Source of the DNA: Mycolicibacterium sp.
GTDB lineage: Bacteria > Actinomycetota > Actinomycetes > Mycobacteriales > Mycobacteriaceae
NCBI GenBank assembly: GCA_020637165.1
Contig: JACJWN010000003.1
Span: forward strand, 806,001 to 870,000
Length of the DNA: 64,000 bases
Direction: 5' to 3'
The translations under genes were made by a program, and so were the position numbers. Every line of letters starts with the position of its first letter. Position 1 is the stretch's first letter. The notes under the pieces are model-generated. The model had not been told where the DNA came from, searched no databases, and saw only the letters and a program-made list of their open reading frames with translations. Shown here piece by piece: positions 20,957-33,283 of this stretch.

Positions 20957-21744
20957 GGCCCCCGAGCGTGCCCGCGCCAGACCGACGGGAGCCGATCCTT
21001 CAGGGCCGGTGCGCGATCGTCACCGGCGCCAGCGCCGGAATCGGCCTGGCGATCGCGCTCCGGCTGGCCGCCGACGGCGCGGACCTGGTTGTCAACGCTC
21101 GTGATTCGGGACGGCTCGATCACGCCGCGGAGCGGATCGCACAGTCCGGCTCGACACGCGTCGCCTGTGTCGCGGGGGACGCCGCGGCACCGGAGGTGAT
21201 CGCCGACCTGACGGCCGCGGCTCAACGCTGGGGCGGGGCCTCGATTGCCGTGGCCAACGCCGGCGGCGGCCTCCCGAAAGGCGAGGTTACTGAGCACGAC
21301 GCCATGAGGCTGTGGCGCACCAACGTCTGGAGCACCCAGGCCCTCATCGAGGCTGTCGGTCCGGATATGGCCCGGCGGGGCTGGGGCCGCATCGTCACCG
21401 TGTCCAGCCTGGCGGGCCGCCGGTGCAGTCCCACGTCCACTCCCACCTACGCCGCCGCAAAAGCGGGTGTGATCGCACTCACACGCTGCGCCGCCATCGA
21501 TCTCGCCCCGCACGGGGTGACGGTCAACGGCGTCGCCCCCGGAGTCACCGCGACGGACCGTATCGTCAACCGCCTCGCGGGGATGTCGGCGGACCGGGTG
21601 GCGGCCATCGAAGCGAACATTCCCATCGGGCGCTGGGCCCAACCGGACGATGTCGCCGCCGCGGTCGCGTTTCTGTGCTCCCCGGCCGCCGGTTACATCA
21701 CCGGCCACACCCTGGACATCAACGGCGGCGCCTGGATGAGCTGA
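20953..21744 (+). CDS. Short-chain dehydrogenase/reductase
   Basis: This 263-residue classical SDR has the NAD(P) motif TGASAGIG at 24-31, NAGGG, and the catalytic Ser-Tyr-Lys set with Tyr166 and Lys170 in TYAAAKAG. The C-terminal GHTLDINGGAWMS is typical of the FabG-like subgroup. The GTG start overlaps the stop of the PNPOx-like gene by 4 bp. The substrate is unknown; pairing with a flavin/F420-type protein suggests a joint redox role (inference). Confidence 0.85.
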   Translation: MRPPSVPAPDRREPILQGRCAIVTGASAGIGLAIALRLAADGADLVVNARDSGRLDHAAERIAQSGSTRVACVAGDAAAPEVIADLTAAAQRWGGASIAVANAGGGLPKGEVTEHDAMRLWRTNVWSTQALIEAVGPDMARRGWGRIVTVSSLAGRRCSPTSTPTYAAAKAGVIALTRCAAIDLAPHGVTVNGVAPGVTATDRIVNRLAGMSADRVAAIEANIPIGRWAQPDDVAAAVAFLCSPAAGYITGHTLDINGGAWMS

Positions 21745-21750
21745 TCCCCG

Positions 21751-21814
21751 GCGCGAGCAGACACGAAAGTCCCCGACACGCCGAAGGCGTGGGGGACTTT
21801 GTGTCTGCTCGCGC
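21751..21814. repeat. Intergenic palindrome, family A copy 2
   Basis: Long arms beginning gcgcgagcagacac and ending gtgtctgctcgcgc pair over about 29 positions around the centre. It lies 7 bp after the SDR stop and just before the converging tRNA-Glu, followed on the plus strand by a run of seven A (seven T for the tRNA transcript). Confidence 0.85.
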
Positions 21815-21825
21815 AAAAAAACTGG

Positions 21826-21898
21826 TACCCCCGATGGGATTCGAACCCACGCTACCGCCGTGAGAGGGCGGCGTCCTAGGCCGCTAGACGACGGGGGC
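21826..21898 (-). tRNA. tRNA-Glu (CTC anticodon)
   Basis: The minus strand folds into a full cloverleaf: acceptor gcccccg/cgggggt (G1-U72 wobble), anticodon stem ccgcc/ggcgg with loop CTCTCAC, and T-loop TTCGAAT. CCA is encoded at 21825-21823. The T7 run follows directly. It lies downstream of gltX and tRNA-Gln on the same strand. Confidence 0.97.
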
Positions 21899-21952
21899 TA
21901 GGAGAACTTCCGGTTAGTCAGCATAGCCCAGCGGGCCATCCGAACATAATTG

Positions 21953-22024
21953 CTGGGGTACCAGGACTCGAACCTAGAATGGCTGAACCAGAATCAGCTG
22001 TGTTGCCAATTACACCATACCCCA
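21953..22024 (-). tRNA. tRNA-Gln (CTG anticodon)
   Basis: The minus strand gives acceptor tggggta/tacccca, anticodon stem gctga/tcagc with loop TTCTGGT, and T-loop TTCGAGT. CCA is not encoded. In organisms with GatCAB this tRNA is first charged with Glu by GltX and then amidated; gatA, gatB and gatC are all present in this window. Confidence 0.97.
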
Positions 22025-22088
22025 TCGCTCACCCATAACAGCTGGTCAGAACCAACTATCCCGGGCCTCCGAGCAACGCCAGAGCAGA

Positions 22089-23574
<1,486 letters not shown>

Positions 23575-23578
<4 letters not shown>

Positions 23579-24354
23579 CGGGCGCCTTTCCGGACGACGG
23601 GATTGGTGAGGGTTCCGATGCCCTCGATGGAGACGCTGACGGTGTCACCGTCCTCCAGCGGGCCGACCCCTTCGGGCGTGCCGGTCAGGATGAGGTCACC
23701 GGGCAGCAGGGTCATCACGGCGCTCATCCACTCGATGATGGCGCCGATGTCGTGGATCATCAGCGAGGTCCGGCTGCGTTGGCGCACTTGACCGTTGACC
23801 TCGGTGCGGATCTCCAGATCCGATGGGTCGAGGTCGGTGACGATCCACGGCCCGACCGGGCAGAACGTGTCGTGCCCCTTGGCGCGCGTCCACTGCCGTC
23901 GGCCTTCTGCTGGTCCCGCGCCGAAACGTCATTGGCGATGGTGTATCCGAGGATGACGTCGGCGGCCCTGGCTGCGGCCACATCCTTGCAGGGGCGTCCG
24001 ATCACCGCCGCCAGCTCGCCCTCGTGGTGTACCGGGGAGGCGTTGGCGGGCAACTGAATCGGCACGTTAGGGCCGATGATCGCGGTGTTGGGCTTGAGGA
24101 AGATCACCGGGTCTTCCGGTGCCTGCCCGCCCATCTCCTTGATGTGCTCGACATAGTTCTTGCCCATGCAGACCGACCTTGCTGGCGAGGATGGGGGCCA
24201 GCAGCCGGACATCGGCCAGCGGCCACGACCGGCCGGTGAAGGTCGGTGTGCCGAAGGGATGCTCGGCGATCTCGCGGGCGGTCTCCTCGCCCGGTTGGCC
24301 CTCGATGCTGACGAAGGCAACCCCGTCGGGGCTGGCGATACGACCCAGGCGCAT
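23575..24354 (-). pseudogene. Fumarylacetoacetate hydrolase-family gene with two frameshifts
   Basis: Joined across frames this encodes about 259 residues of an FAH-fold protein (counterpart of Rv2993c): MRLGRIASPDG at the start, GKNYVEHIKEMG, SPVHHEGELAAVIGR with the metal-binding His/Glu, [13 protein letters not shown], and [15 protein letters not shown] near the end. Single-base shifts occur near 24174 (one extra base) and 23894 (one base missing). Family members are metal-dependent C-C hydrolases, decarboxylases or isomerases acting on acylpyruvate-like acids; the substrate here is unknown. The stop overlaps the gltX start. Confidence 0.75.
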
Positions 24355-24380
24355 TCGTGACAGCCTAGTCCCGCCGCCGT

Positions 24381-24431
24381 GTGAGGAACCACGCAGACAA
24401 CCTGCGAGTGGTGTGCTGCGAGATTCCTCAC
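24381..24431. repeat. Intergenic palindrome, family B copy 1 (degenerate)
   Basis: The left end gtgaggaaccacgcaga and the right end cgagattcctcac pair with mismatches. The left end closely matches the perfect palindrome at 61321-61369. It lies in the divergent gap between the FAH-family gene and the MFS gene. Confidence 0.55.
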
Positions 24432-24473
24432 TGACGGCGCGCCTGCGCGGGGGCAACGGCGCATCATGGGCGG

Positions 24474-25667
24474 GTGGCCGGCACCGGGACGATCAGCACG
24501 GCTCGGCGCTGGTCGATGCTGGGACTCGGCCTGTTCGCCACGCTATGCGCCAATGTCTTCATCCACTGCGCGGCCTTTCTGATCCCCAGCCTGCAGAGCG
24601 GCCGGGGGCTTGACCTGGCCCGCGCCGGGCTGGTGTCGGCCATGCCCGCGTTCGGGATGGTGCTGACCCTGATCGCCTGGGGATATGTGGTGGACCGCTT
24701 CGGTGAGCGACTGGTGCTGACGGTCGGTTCGGCCTTGGCGGCGGCTGCGGCGCTGGGCGCAGCCCTGAGCCCGTCGCTGGTGGGGCTGTCTGCTCTGCTG
24801 TTCCTCGGCGGAATGGCCGCAGCCAGCAGCAACTCAGCCAGCGGACGGCTGGTGGTCGGGTGGTTCGAGCCGCAGCAGCGCGGCCTGGCGATGGGTATCC
24901 GACAGATGGCGCAGCCGCTGGGAGTCGGGCTGGGGGCACTGGTGATTCCGCGTCTGGCAGAGACCGCGGGCATCGGGGCGGCGCTGGTGTTCCCGGCGGC
25001 CGTCTGCGCGGTCGCCGCGGCGGTGTGCGCGTTGGGTGTGCGGGACCCTACTCGTCCGCCGCGCGAGGAGGCAACGGCTGCTCAACTGGCCAATCCGTAC
25101 CGCACTTCACCGACCCTGGCGCGGATTCACCTGGTGTCGGTGCTGCTGGTCATTCCACAGAGCGTGGTGTGGACATTCACCCTGGTGTGGCTGATGGCCG
25201 ACAACGGCTGGTCGGCGGGTTCCGCGGGCGCGCTAGTGACCCTCGCGCAGGTGCTCGGGGCGCTCGGGCGGGTCGGCGCAGGCCGGTGGTCGGACCGCGT
25301 CGGTTCCCGGCTGCGGCCGATCCGGGTGATCGCCGTCGCGGCGGCGGTGGCCATGCTGACGCTGACCCTGTCCGATGCGGCGGACTGGGCTTGGAGTGTG
25401 GCCGCGATGATCGTGGCCTCGGTGGTCACGGTGAGCGACAACGGCCTGGCGTTCACCGCCATCGCCGAGATCGCCGGCCCGTTCTGGAGCGGCCGCGCGC
25501 TGGGCGCCCAGAACACCAGCCAGTTGTTCACCGCCGGTCTGACCCCGCCGCTGTTCGGAGCACTGATCGGGGCGGCCGGCTATCCGGTGGCGTTCGCGGT
25601 GTGCGCGCTCTTCCCGCTGCTGGCAATCCCCCTGGTACCCGTCCGGGACGCCGGCGAGGGTGCGTGA
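24474..25667 (+). CDS. Major facilitator superfamily transporter
   Basis: This 397-residue protein is very hydrophobic, with about 12 membrane segments and a loop WGYVVDRFGERL that fits the MFS D-R-x-G motif between helices 2 and 3. It is the counterpart of Rv2994. The start is the GTG at 24474, since the nearby ATG at 24466 is out of frame. The transported compound cannot be told from sequence. It is divergent from the FAH-family gene and converges on leuB. Confidence 0.85.
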   Translation: MAGTGTISTARRWSMLGLGLFATLCANVFIHCAAFLIPSLQSGRGLDLARAGLVSAMPAFGMVLTLIAWGYVVDRFGERLVLTVGSALAAAAALGAALSPSLVGLSALLFLGGMAAASSNSASGRLVVGWFEPQQRGLAMGIRQMAQPLGVGLGALVIPRLAETAGIGAALVFPAAVCAVAAAVCALGVRDPTRPPREEATAAQLANPYRTSPTLARIHLVSVLLVIPQSVVWTFTLVWLMADNGWSAGSAGALVTLAQVLGALGRVGAGRWSDRVGSRLRPIRVIAVAAAVAMLTLTLSDAADWAWSVAAMIVASVVTVSDNGLAFTAIAEIAGPFWSGRALGAQNTSQLFTAGLTPPLFGALIGAAGYPVAFAVCALFPLLAIPLVPVRDAGEGA

Positions 25668-25731
25668 ACTGCCCGCCGCGGCGGGGTGTCGGCGGGCCGA
25701 TCCGCACGCTCGCGCTGGCGGTCTGGAGGGG

Positions 25732-26745
25732 CTACAGCCGCGCCCTGATGCGCTCGCCCACCTCGGCGGTGGACAACGCGGCCCCGCCCCGGGTGGCCAG
25801 GTGATCGGCGACGGCCGCATCGACGCGCGCCGCGGCGGCGTCCTCGCCCAGGTGCGACAACAGCAACGCCACACTCATCACCGCCGCCGTGGGGTCGGCG
25901 ATGCCCTTGCCGGCGATATCGGGCGCACTGCCGTGCACCGGCTCGAACATCGAGGGATTGGTGCCGGTGGCGTCGATATTGCCGCTGGCGGCCAGCCCGA
26001 TCCCGCCGGACACCGCGGCCGCGAGGTCGGTGATGATGTCGCCGAAGAGGTTGTCGGTGACGATGACGTCGAACCGGCCCGGATCGGTGACCATGTGGAT
26101 GGTGGCGGCGTCGATGTGCTGATAGGCCACCTCGACGTCCGGGTACTGCTCCCCCACCTCGGCCACGATGCGCGACCACAATCCGCCGGCGAAGGTCAGC
26201 ACGTTGGTCTTGTGCACCAGGGTCAGATGCTTGCGGCGCTTGCTCGCACGGGAGAACGCGTCGCGGACCACCCTCTCGACGCCGAAGGCGGTGTTGAGGC
26301 TCACCTCGGTGGCGACCTCGTGCGGGGTGCCCGCCCGGATCACGCCGCCGTTCCCGGTGTAGGGCCCCTCAGTGCCCTCCCTCACGACGACGAAGTCGAT
26401 CTCCGGGCTGCCGGCCAGCGGGCTGAGCACACCCTCGTAGAGCCGGCTCGGGCGCAGGTTGATGTGGTGGTCGAGTTCGAAGCGGATCTTGAGCAGCAGG
26501 CCGCGCTCCAGCACACCGCTGGGCACCGAAGGGTCGCCGATCGCCCCGAGCAGGATGGCGTCGTGGCCGCGCAGGTCGTCCAGCACGCCCTCCGGCAGGA
26601 TCTCGCCGGTCGCGTGATAGCGACGCGCGCCGAGGTCGTAGTGGGTCTTCTCGACGCCGGGCAGCACCGCGTCGAGCACTTGCAGGGCCTCGCCGATGAC
26701 TTCCGGGCCGATCCCGTCGCCCGCGATGACCGCCAAGCGCGTCAT
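25732..26745 (-). CDS. leuB: 3-isopropylmalate dehydrogenase
   Basis: LeuB oxidatively decarboxylates 3-isopropylmalate in leucine synthesis using NAD. The 337-residue protein has GDGIGPEV near the start, [18 protein letters not shown] with the Mg-binding Asp residues and [20 protein letters not shown] for NAD binding. The ATG overlaps the serA stop (ATGA), so leuB is translationally coupled to serA, as in M. tuberculosis. Confidence 0.97.
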   Translation of the reverse strand: MTRLAVIAGDGIGPEVIGEALQVLDAVLPGVEKTHYDLGARRYHATGEILPEGVLDDLRGHDAILLGAIGDPSVPSGVLERGLLLKIRFELDHHINLRPSRLYEGVLSPLAGSPEIDFVVVREGTEGPYTGNGGVIRAGTPHEVATEVSLNTAFGVERVVRDAFSRASKRRKHLTLVHKTNVLTFAGGLWSRIVAEVGEQYPDVEVAYQHIDAATIHMVTDPGRFDVIVTDNLFGDIITDLAAAVSGGIGLAASGNIDATGTNPSMFEPVHGSAPDIAGKGIADPTAAVMSVALLLSHLGEDAAAARVDAAVADHLATRGGAALSTAEVGERIRARL

Positions 26746-28328
26746 GACAGATCAACCACTTCCAGCGTTCCGGCGTCCACGGCGTCGCGGATCTCGGCGC
26801 GCACGTCGGCGGGCACGTCGCGGTCGAGGCGAAGCATCACCGTGGCGCCCTCACCGCTGGCGTCCTGGCTCAGCTGCGCGGCCTCGATGTTGACCCCCGC
26901 GCTTCCCAGCAGGGTGCCGATCTTGCCCAGCGCGCCGGGCTTGTCGCCGTAGTGCAGGATCAGATTGACCCCTTCGGCGCGCAGGTCGAAGCTGCGGCCG
27001 TTGATGGAGACGACCTTCTCCACCTGCTGCGGCCCGGACAACGTCCCGGAGACGTTGACCGCCGAGCCGTCCGGGGAGACCACCCGCACATCGACAAGGC
27101 TGCGGTGATTCGGGCTCTCGCTGACCGTGTCCAGTTCGGTCTGCAGACCCCGCTCGGCGGCCAGCGTGGGCGCGTTGACGAACGTCACCTGCTGGTCGGT
27201 CATCGTGGAGAACAACCCGCGCAGGGCCGAGAGCTTGAGCACCTCGACGTCCTCGGAGGCCAGCTCACCGGACACCCGCACCGACAGGCCCTCCGGCGGT
27301 TCGGTGGCCAGCACGCCGACCAGCACGCCGAGCTTGCGAACCAGGTCCAACCACGGCGAGACCTCCTCGCTGACCGCCCCGGCGCCGACGTTGACCGCGT
27401 CCGGCACGAACTCCCCGGCCAGCGCGAGCTTCACGCTCTCGGCGACGTCGGTACCGGCCCGGTCCTGAGCCTCGGACGTGGAGGCGCCCAGGTGCGGGGT
27501 GACGACCACCTGAGGCAGGTCGAACAGCGGGCTGTCGGTGCACGGCTCGGTGGCGAACACGTCCAGACCCGCGCCGCGGACGTGGCCGCTGCGGATGGCG
27601 TCGGCCAGGGCGTGCTCGTCGATGAGACCGCCGCGGGCGGCGTTGACGATGATGACGCCGGGCTTGGTGCGGGCCAGCGCCTCCTTGCCCAGCAGACCCG
27701 CGGTCTCCTTGGTCTTGGGCAGGTGCACCGAGATGAAGTCGGCCCGGGCCAGCACGTCGTCCAGCGGGAGCAGCTCGATACCCAGCTGGGCCGCCCGGGC
27801 CGGCGGGACATAGGGGTCATAGGCGATGACGTGGGTGCCGAACGCCGCCAGCCGCTGGGCCACCAGCTGCCCGATGCGGCCCAGGCCCACCACGCCGACG
27901 GTCTTGCCGTAGATCTCGGTGCCGTTGAACGACGAGCGCTTCCAGGTGTGCTCGCGCAGGGTCGAATCGGCGGCGGGGATCTGGCGGGCCGCCGAGAGCA
28001 GCAGTGCCATGGCGTGCTCGGCGGCGCTGTGGATGTTGGAGGTCGGCGCGTTGACCACCAGAACGCCGGCGGCGGTGGCGGCATCGACGTCGACGTTGTC
28101 CAGGCCCACCCCGGCGCGGGCGATGATCTTCAGCCTTGGTGCGGCGGCGATCACCTCGCCGTCGACGGTAGTGGCCGATCGGACCAAAAGTGCGTCGGCG
28201 TCGACGACCGCGTCCAGCAGTTTGGGGCGGTCCGGGCCGTCGACCCAGCGGACCTCCACCTGGTCGCCGAGGGCGGCGACGGTCGACGGGGCAAGTTTGT
28301 CGGCGATGAGTACAACGGGCAAAGTCAC
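26742..28328 (-). CDS. serA: D-3-phosphoglycerate dehydrogenase, long form with ACT domain
   Basis: SerA starts serine synthesis by oxidising 3-phosphoglycerate. The 528-residue protein is the long (type 1) form. It has a substrate/NAD core with [17 protein letters not shown] and the catalytic-His segment [14 protein letters not shown], an intervening ASB domain (about 320-450) and a C-terminal ACT domain that binds serine for feedback inhibition. The start is a GTG. It heads the serA-leuB pair and is divergent from the FAD oxidoreductase across 41 bp. Confidence 0.97.
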   Translation of the reverse strand: MTLPVVLIADKLAPSTVAALGDQVEVRWVDGPDRPKLLDAVVDADALLVRSATTVDGEVIAAAPRLKIIARAGVGLDNVDVDAATAAGVLVVNAPTSNIHSAAEHAMALLLSAARQIPAADSTLREHTWKRSSFNGTEIYGKTVGVVGLGRIGQLVAQRLAAFGTHVIAYDPYVPPARAAQLGIELLPLDDVLARADFISVHLPKTKETAGLLGKEALARTKPGVIIVNAARGGLIDEHALADAIRSGHVRGAGLDVFATEPCTDSPLFDLPQVVVTPHLGASTSEAQDRAGTDVAESVKLALAGEFVPDAVNVGAGAVSEEVSPWLDLVRKLGVLVGVLATEPPEGLSVRVSGELASEDVEVLKLSALRGLFSTMTDQQVTFVNAPTLAAERGLQTELDTVSESPNHRSLVDVRVVSPDGSAVNVSGTLSGPQQVEKVVSINGRSFDLRAEGVNLILHYGDKPGALGKIGTLLGSAGVNIEAAQLSQDASGEGATVMLRLDRDVPADVRAEIRDAVDAGTLEVVDLS

Positions 28329-28369
28329 GCGGACAGCCTAAAGGCAGGCCCATGGGGTCTAATCAGGCC

Positions 28370-29797
28370 ATGGATGTCACGGTGGTCGGCAGCGGCCCCA
28401 ACGGTCTGTCGGCAGCGGTGATCTGCGCCCGCGCCGGGCTGAAAGTGCAGGTTCTGGAAGCGCAGCCCACCCTCGGTGGCGGTGCGCGCACGTTACCCGA
28501 CTCGGAGTTCCCCGATGTGCGCCACGACATCTGCTCGGCGATCCACCCGTTGGCGCTGGCCTCGCCGTTCTTCGCGGAGTTCGATCTACGGGGCCGCGGG
28601 GTGGGGTTGGCGGTGCCGGAGATCTCCTACGCCAACCCGCTACCGGGGCGTCCCGCCGCGATCGGTTGGCGCGACCTGGAACGCACCTGCGCGGGTCTGG
28701 AACACGGGGACTCGTGGCGGCACCTGATGGGCCCCTTGGCCACCCGGGGCGACGACGTGGTGGCCTTCCTGATCGGCGACAAGCGTTCCCTGCCGCCCGA
28801 TCTCCCGGCGGCGGTGCTGCTCGGGCAACGGATGCTGGAGCAGGGCACCCCCGCCTGGGGACGGCTTCGCGGCGAGGACGCCCGAGCGTTGTTCACCGGC
28901 GTGGCAGCGCACACCATCGCGCCGATGCCGTCGCTGGTGGCCGCCGGCGCGGGCCTGCTGCTCGCGACGCTGGGCCACACAGTGGGCTGGCCGGTTCCGG
29001 TGGGCGGCAGTCAGGTGATCGCCGACGCGCTGATCGCCGACCTGCGCGCCCACGGCGGGGAGCTGCACACCGACTGCCCCGTCACCAATCCCCCGCCCGG
29101 CGTGGCCCTCTACGACACGGCGCCTACCGCACTGCTGGACATCTACGGCGAGGCACTGCCCACTCGGTATGCCAAGGCCCTGCGCCGCTACCACTATGGC
29201 CCGGGGGTGGCGAAGGTGGATTTCGTTCTCTCCGAGGCCATTCCGTGGTCGGACGCACGGCTGGCCGACGCACCGACCCTGCATCTCGGCGGCAGCCGAC
29301 CCCAGATGGCCGCGGCCGAACGGGCTGTCGCGGCCCGAAAGCACGCAGACTGGCCGATGGTGCTGGCCGCGCAACCCTGGATCGCTGACCCGGGCCGCAT
29401 CGACGCGGGGGGCCGCCGGCCGTTCTGGACCTACGCCCACGTCCCGGCCGGTTCCCCTCTCGATCAAACAGCGGTCATCACCGCCGTCATGGAACGCTTC
29501 GCCCCCGGGTTCTCCGACATCGTCCTCGCCGCCCGCAGCATTCCGGCCAGCAGCATGCACATCCATGACGCGAACTACGTCGGCGGGGACATCGCGGTGG
29601 GCGGCAACTCGGTGCTGCGCGCCCTGCTCGGCCCCACCCCCCGGGTCGACCCGTGGACAACGCCCGTGCCGAAGGCCTACCTGTGCTCATCGGCCACCCC
29701 GCCCGGCGGCGGTGTGCACGGGATGAGCGGCTACTACGCGGCGCGCACCATGCTCAGGCGGGAGTTCGGGTTGAGCATGCTGTCATTGCGGCCATAA
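28370..29797 (+). CDS. FAD-dependent oxidoreductase (phytoene-desaturase-like)
   Basis: This 475-residue protein has an N-terminal FAD-binding motif VVGSGPNGLSAAVICARAG with the following acidic end of the second strand, and a C-terminal GGGVHGMSGYYAAR typical of the phytoene desaturase/CrtI-like amine-oxidase superfamily. It is the counterpart of Rv2997; the substrate is unknown. ATG 28370 is chosen because it puts the Rossmann motif at the very N-terminus; the ATG at 28352 adds six residues. A hairpin follows the stop. Confidence 0.85.
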   Translation: MDVTVVGSGPNGLSAAVICARAGLKVQVLEAQPTLGGGARTLPDSEFPDVRHDICSAIHPLALASPFFAEFDLRGRGVGLAVPEISYANPLPGRPAAIGWRDLERTCAGLEHGDSWRHLMGPLATRGDDVVAFLIGDKRSLPPDLPAAVLLGQRMLEQGTPAWGRLRGEDARALFTGVAAHTIAPMPSLVAAGAGLLLATLGHTVGWPVPVGGSQVIADALIADLRAHGGELHTDCPVTNPPPGVALYDTAPTALLDIYGEALPTRYAKALRRYHYGPGVAKVDFVLSEAIPWSDARLADAPTLHLGGSRPQMAAAERAVAARKHADWPMVLAAQPWIADPGRIDAGGRRPFWTYAHVPAGSPLDQTAVITAVMERFAPGFSDIVLAARSIPASSMHIHDANYVGGDIAVGGNSVLRALLGPTPRVDPWTTPVPKAYLCSSATPPGGGVHGMSGYYAARTMLRREFGLSMLSLRP

Positions 29798-29832
29798 GAA
29801 GCCGGCCCCCACCGATAGGCGGGGGCCGCTTC
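29798..29832. terminator. Bidirectional terminator between the oxidoreductase and the PGRS gene
   Basis: gaagccggccccc (29798-29810) pairs with gggggccgcttc (29821-29832) with one bulged base and a 10-nt loop. It starts at the last base of the oxidoreductase stop codon. Confidence 0.7.
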
Positions 29833-29866
29833 TCGTCGCGTTGCTCTTGGGCGCCGGGAAACTGAA

Positions 29867-32800
29867 CTAAATGACGACCCCGGGCTGGCCGGGAGTGCCG
29901 TCGGCACCCTGCTGGCCGGTGGCGCCCGCAGCACCGGTGGCGCCGGTGGCTCCCGTGGCGCCCGTTCCTCCGATACCGGTGCCGCCGGTTCCGCCGGAGC
30001 CTCCGGAGCCACCGGAGCCACCCGAGCCACCCGAGCCACCAGAGCCACCGGAGCCACCAGTTCCGACAGTGCCGGTGCCCACGACGTCACCGCCGTCGCC
30101 GCCGTCGCCGCCGTCGCCGCCGTCGGCACCCGCACCACCGGCACCGCCGACACCGCCCGCACCGCCTGCACCGGCGACCCCGGCCTGAGAGCCACCGTTG
30201 CCGCCCCTACCGCCATTTCCGCCGCTGTATCCGGCACCACCGCTGGCACCGGTTGCACCGTCACCGCCGTTTCCACCGGCACCGGCAGTGCCGCCGGCGG
30301 TGGTGGTGAGGCTGCCACCGTCGCCACCGTCGCCGCCATTGCCGCCGCCGAAGAGGGCATTGCCGCCGTCGCCACCTTGACCGCCCTGATTCGCTCCGGC
30401 GAAGTCGCTGCTGGCGTCACCGCCATCGCCGCCGTTGCCGCCATTGCCGCCCGAAGCGCTGCCGTCGCCACCTCCGCCACCCGCGCCGCCGACGGCGATG
30501 CCATCCGGCGGTTGGGAGTTGTTGGTCACGGTGACATTGGTGATGCTCAGCGATGCCCCAAGCGCCCTTCCCCCGGTCGCGTCCCAGCTACCGGAAACGA
30601 ACACGAACTTGTAGTCGCCCGGGGTGTTCACGACTGTCGACACCGTCGTGGGTGGCTGGGATGCGGATGCACTCGCCCCAGTCGCGTTGAGCAGGGTTAT
30701 GGTGTTGCCGTTTGAAACGTCGAGCAGGTAGGCGAACACGTTGTAGGCATCCTCCCCGCCGCTTGCCTCCCAGTTGAACGAGACAGTGGCGCCGCTTGAG
30801 ATGGTCACGGAGTTGTCACTGACGATCGCCGGACCGTTGACCACCGCTTGCGGGTCCGAAGTGAGGCCCGACGAGACCATTTGTGCGCGGTTGCTGCCGA
30901 AGGCATTGACCACCGTGGTGGTGAACGAACCGCCAGACAGAGTGGTCGATTCGCCAGGACCGGGCGGCTGGGTCGGATCAACCGGGGTAGGCCAGCCCCC
31001 GACCGAGTTGGTCCACCCGGCTCCGGTCGGGGTGGGCCCCAGGACCACTCGTTGGTTGAGCGCGGTCCAGTCCGTCAGGCCCTGCGTGAAGTCACCGTTG
31101 GGGAACGTGAAGGTGTTCTGCGCCGAGCCGCCTGCGCCCCCGTTGCCACCATTCTGCAGGCCGGTACCACTGGTGCCCGCCCCGCCGGCTATCGCGATTT
31201 GATCTCCGGAGCCGGCAGCGCCGGCTCCAGTCGCTCCGTCAGCGGCGGTACTGCCCGTGCTGACGTTGACGCCTGTGGCGCCTACTCCGCCGGTGCCGCC
31301 ATTTCCGCCCAGGCCGCCGTTGCCGACCAAGCCGGCATCGCCACCGTCGCCGCCGTTGCCGCCGACACCGCTTGGGTTGGCGTAGCCGGCCCCGCCGTCA
31401 CCACCGTTACCACCGGAGGTGGCCTCACTGCCCGCCGAACCCGCCGCACCGGCGGCACCGCCGGTGCCCCCGGTACCGGCCGCGCCCCCGGCGCCACCGG
31501 TAGCCGCGGTCCCGGGGTCCCCGCCGGCACCGCCATCACCACCATCAGGGGTCCCGGCGTCGCCGGCGGCACCATCACCACCGTCACCACCGATCCCGGC
31601 ATCACCGCCGGCGCTTCCCGCCCCACCGTTGCCGTTGATACCGGAGGTCCCGGTGCCGCCGGCAGCCCCGCCGTTGCCGCCGTTACCGCCGCTGGCCCCA
31701 GCCGCTCCGTTGCCGCCAGTGCCGCCGTCGGCGCCGTCAGCACCCGCGATGGTCGCGTCGGCGCCGTCGGCCCCGTCGCCGCCCTTGCCGCTGTAGCCGC
31801 CGTCACCGCCAGTACCGCCATTACCGCCGTTACCGGCGATCGCCCCGCCGGCACCACCGTTACCGCCGGCCCCACCGGCACCGCCGGAGGTGCCGTCGGT
31901 CCCGTTGCCGTCCCCGCCGGTCACACCGTCGACGCCGTCGCGGCCATTACCACCGGCACCGCCGTTACCGCCGTTGCCGTAGTTGCCGCCGGCCCCCCCG
32001 GCACCACCATCACCACCGGCGGTCCCCGAGACCGCCGAGGGATCCGAGGCGGCGTCATAGCCGTCCCCGCCGTCACCACCGTTACCACCGGCAGTCGGCT
32101 GGCCACCGGAGTTACCGGCCACACCGGCGGTCCCACCGGTGCCACCGGTACCCGCCGCGCCACCGGCCCCACCGGCACCGGCGATCCCGGCGTCCCCGCC
32201 GGCACCACCGGCACCACCGGTCGGGGTCAGCGCATCGCCATCGGCACCATCACCGCCATCACCGCCAACACCACCATCACCACCGGTCCCGCCGTCACCG
32301 CCATCACCGTTGACCCCCGCCGTCCCGGCACCCAACGCAACACCGCCGTTACCACCGGCACCACCAGCACCACCGGCACTACCCGAACCGCCGGTACCAC
32401 CGGCACCACCATCCGCGCCCGCAGTCGCACCATCGGCGCCAGCAGTGCCGGCCGCACCGGTAGCACCGTCACCCCCGTCAGCGCCGGCACCGCCGTTACC
32501 GCCATCACCGGCGATGCTGCCGCCGCTGCCACCGGCACCACCGGCACCCCCGGCACCACCGGCGACCGCCGGATCCGTCGAATCCGCACCATCACCGCCG
32601 GCACCACCGTTACCGCCGTTGCCATAGTTGCCGCCGGCCCCCCCGGCACCACCATCACCACCGGCGGTCCCCGAGACCGCCGAGGGATCCGAGGCGGCGT
32701 CATAGCCGTCCCCGCCGTCACCACCGTTACCACCGGAAGTCGGCTGGCCACCGGAGTTACCGGCCACACCGGCGGTCCCACCGGTGCCACCGGTACCCGC

Positions 32801-33283
32801 CGCGCCACCGGCCCCACCGGCACCGGCGATCCCGGCGTCCCCGCCGGCACCACCGGCACCACCGGTCGGGGTCAGCGCATCGCCATCGGCACCATCACCG
32901 CCATCACCGCCAACACCACCATCACCACCGGTCCCGCCGTCACCGCCATCACCGTTGACCCCCGCCGTCCCGGCACCCAACGCAACACCGCCGTTACCAC
33001 CGGCACCACCAGCACCACCGGCACTGCCCGAACCGCCGGTACCACCGGCACCACCATCCGCGCCCGCAGTCGCACCATCGGCGCCGTCATTCCCGGCCGC
33101 ACCGGCCGCGCCGGTGCCGCCGTCACCACCACGACCGCCATCACCACCATCACCGGAAACAGCACCACCAGTACCACCAGCACCACCAACGCCACCGGCA
33201 CCACCGGCGACCGCCGGATCCGTCGAATCCGCACCGGCACCACCATTACCGCCGTCACCGCCGTTACCCGCGGTCGGCGTCAT
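29867..33283 (-). CDS. PGRS-type glycine-rich protein, C-terminal part (frame split from N-terminal part)
   Basis: This frame encodes 1,138 residues from the ATG at 33283. It continues the same glycine-rich protein as the frame ending at 33264 and is split from it by a 193-bp duplication. It is built mainly of GGxGGxGG (PGRS-like) repeats. At about residues 719-924 (31125-30510) lies a non-repetitive domain starting [17 protein letters not shown] and ending near [14 protein letters not shown]. This domain is rich in Ser/Thr/Val and looks like a beta-sandwich, lectin-like fold. The last 40 or so residues ([18 protein letters not shown], then PGQPGVVI) form collagen-like Gly-x-y triplets. No PE domain is present. 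Role and surface location are inferred. Confidence 0.75.
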   Translation of the reverse strand: MTPTAGNGGDGGNGGAGADSTDPAVAGGAGGVGGAGGTGGAVSGDGGDGGRGGDGGTGAAGAAGNDGADGATAGADGGAGGTGGSGSAGGAGGAGGNGGVALGAGTAGVNGDGGDGGTGGDGGVGGDGGDGADGDALTPTGGAGGAGGDAGIAGAGGAGGAAGTGGTGGTAGVAGNSGGQPTSGGNGGDGGDGYDAASDPSAVSGTAGGDGGAGGAGGNYGNGGNGGAGGDGADSTDPAVAGGAGGAGGAGGSGGSIAGDGGNGGAGADGGDGATGAAGTAGADGATAGADGGAGGTGGSGSAGGAGGAGGNGGVALGAGTAGVNGDGGDGGTGGDGGVGGDGGDGADGDALTPTGGAGGAGGDAGIAGAGGAGGAAGTGGTGGTAGVAGNSGGQPTAGGNGGDGGDGYDAASDPSAVSGTAGGDGGAGGAGGNYGNGGNGGAGGNGRDGVDGVTGGDGNGTDGTSGGAGGAGGNGGAGGAIAGNGGNGGTGGDGGYSGKGGDGADGADATIAGADGADGGTGGNGAAGASGGNGGNGGAAGGTGTSGINGNGGAGSAGGDAGIGGDGGDGAAGDAGTPDGGDGGAGGDPGTAATGGAGGAAGTGGTGGAAGAAGSAGSEATSGGNGGDGGAGYANPSGVGGNGGDGGDAGLVGNGGLGGNGGTGGVGATGVNVSTGSTAADGATGAGAAGSGDQIAIAGGAGTSGTGLQNGGNGGAGGSAQNTFTFPNGDFTQGLTDWTALNQRVVLGPTPTGAGWTNSVGGWPTPVDPTQPPGPGESTTLSGGSFTTTVVNAFGSNRAQMVSSGLTSDPQAVVNGPAIVSDNSVTISSGATVSFNWEASGGEDAYNVFAYLLDVSNGNTITLLNATGASASASQPPTTVSTVVNTPGDYKFVFVSGSWDATGGRALGASLSITNVTVTNNSQPPDGIAVGGAGGGGGDGSASGGNGGNGGDGGDASSDFAGANQGGQGGDGGNALFGGGNGGDGGDGGSLTTTAGGTAGAGGNGGDGATGASGGAGYSGGNGGRGGNGGSQAGVAGAGGAGGVGGAGGAGADGGDGGDGGDGGDVVGTGTVGTGGSGGSGGSGGSGGSGGSGGSGGTGGTGIGGTGATGATGATGAAGATGQQGADGTPGQPGVVI
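31962..33085. repeat. Long direct repeat, period 645 bp, inside the PGRS gene
   Basis: About 479 bp at 31962-32440 recurs at about 32607-33085 with only a few changes (for example ttgccgtag/ttgccatag and gcagtcggc/gaagtcggc). The 645-bp offset is a multiple of three, so it adds 215 residues without a frameshift. Confidence 0.85.
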
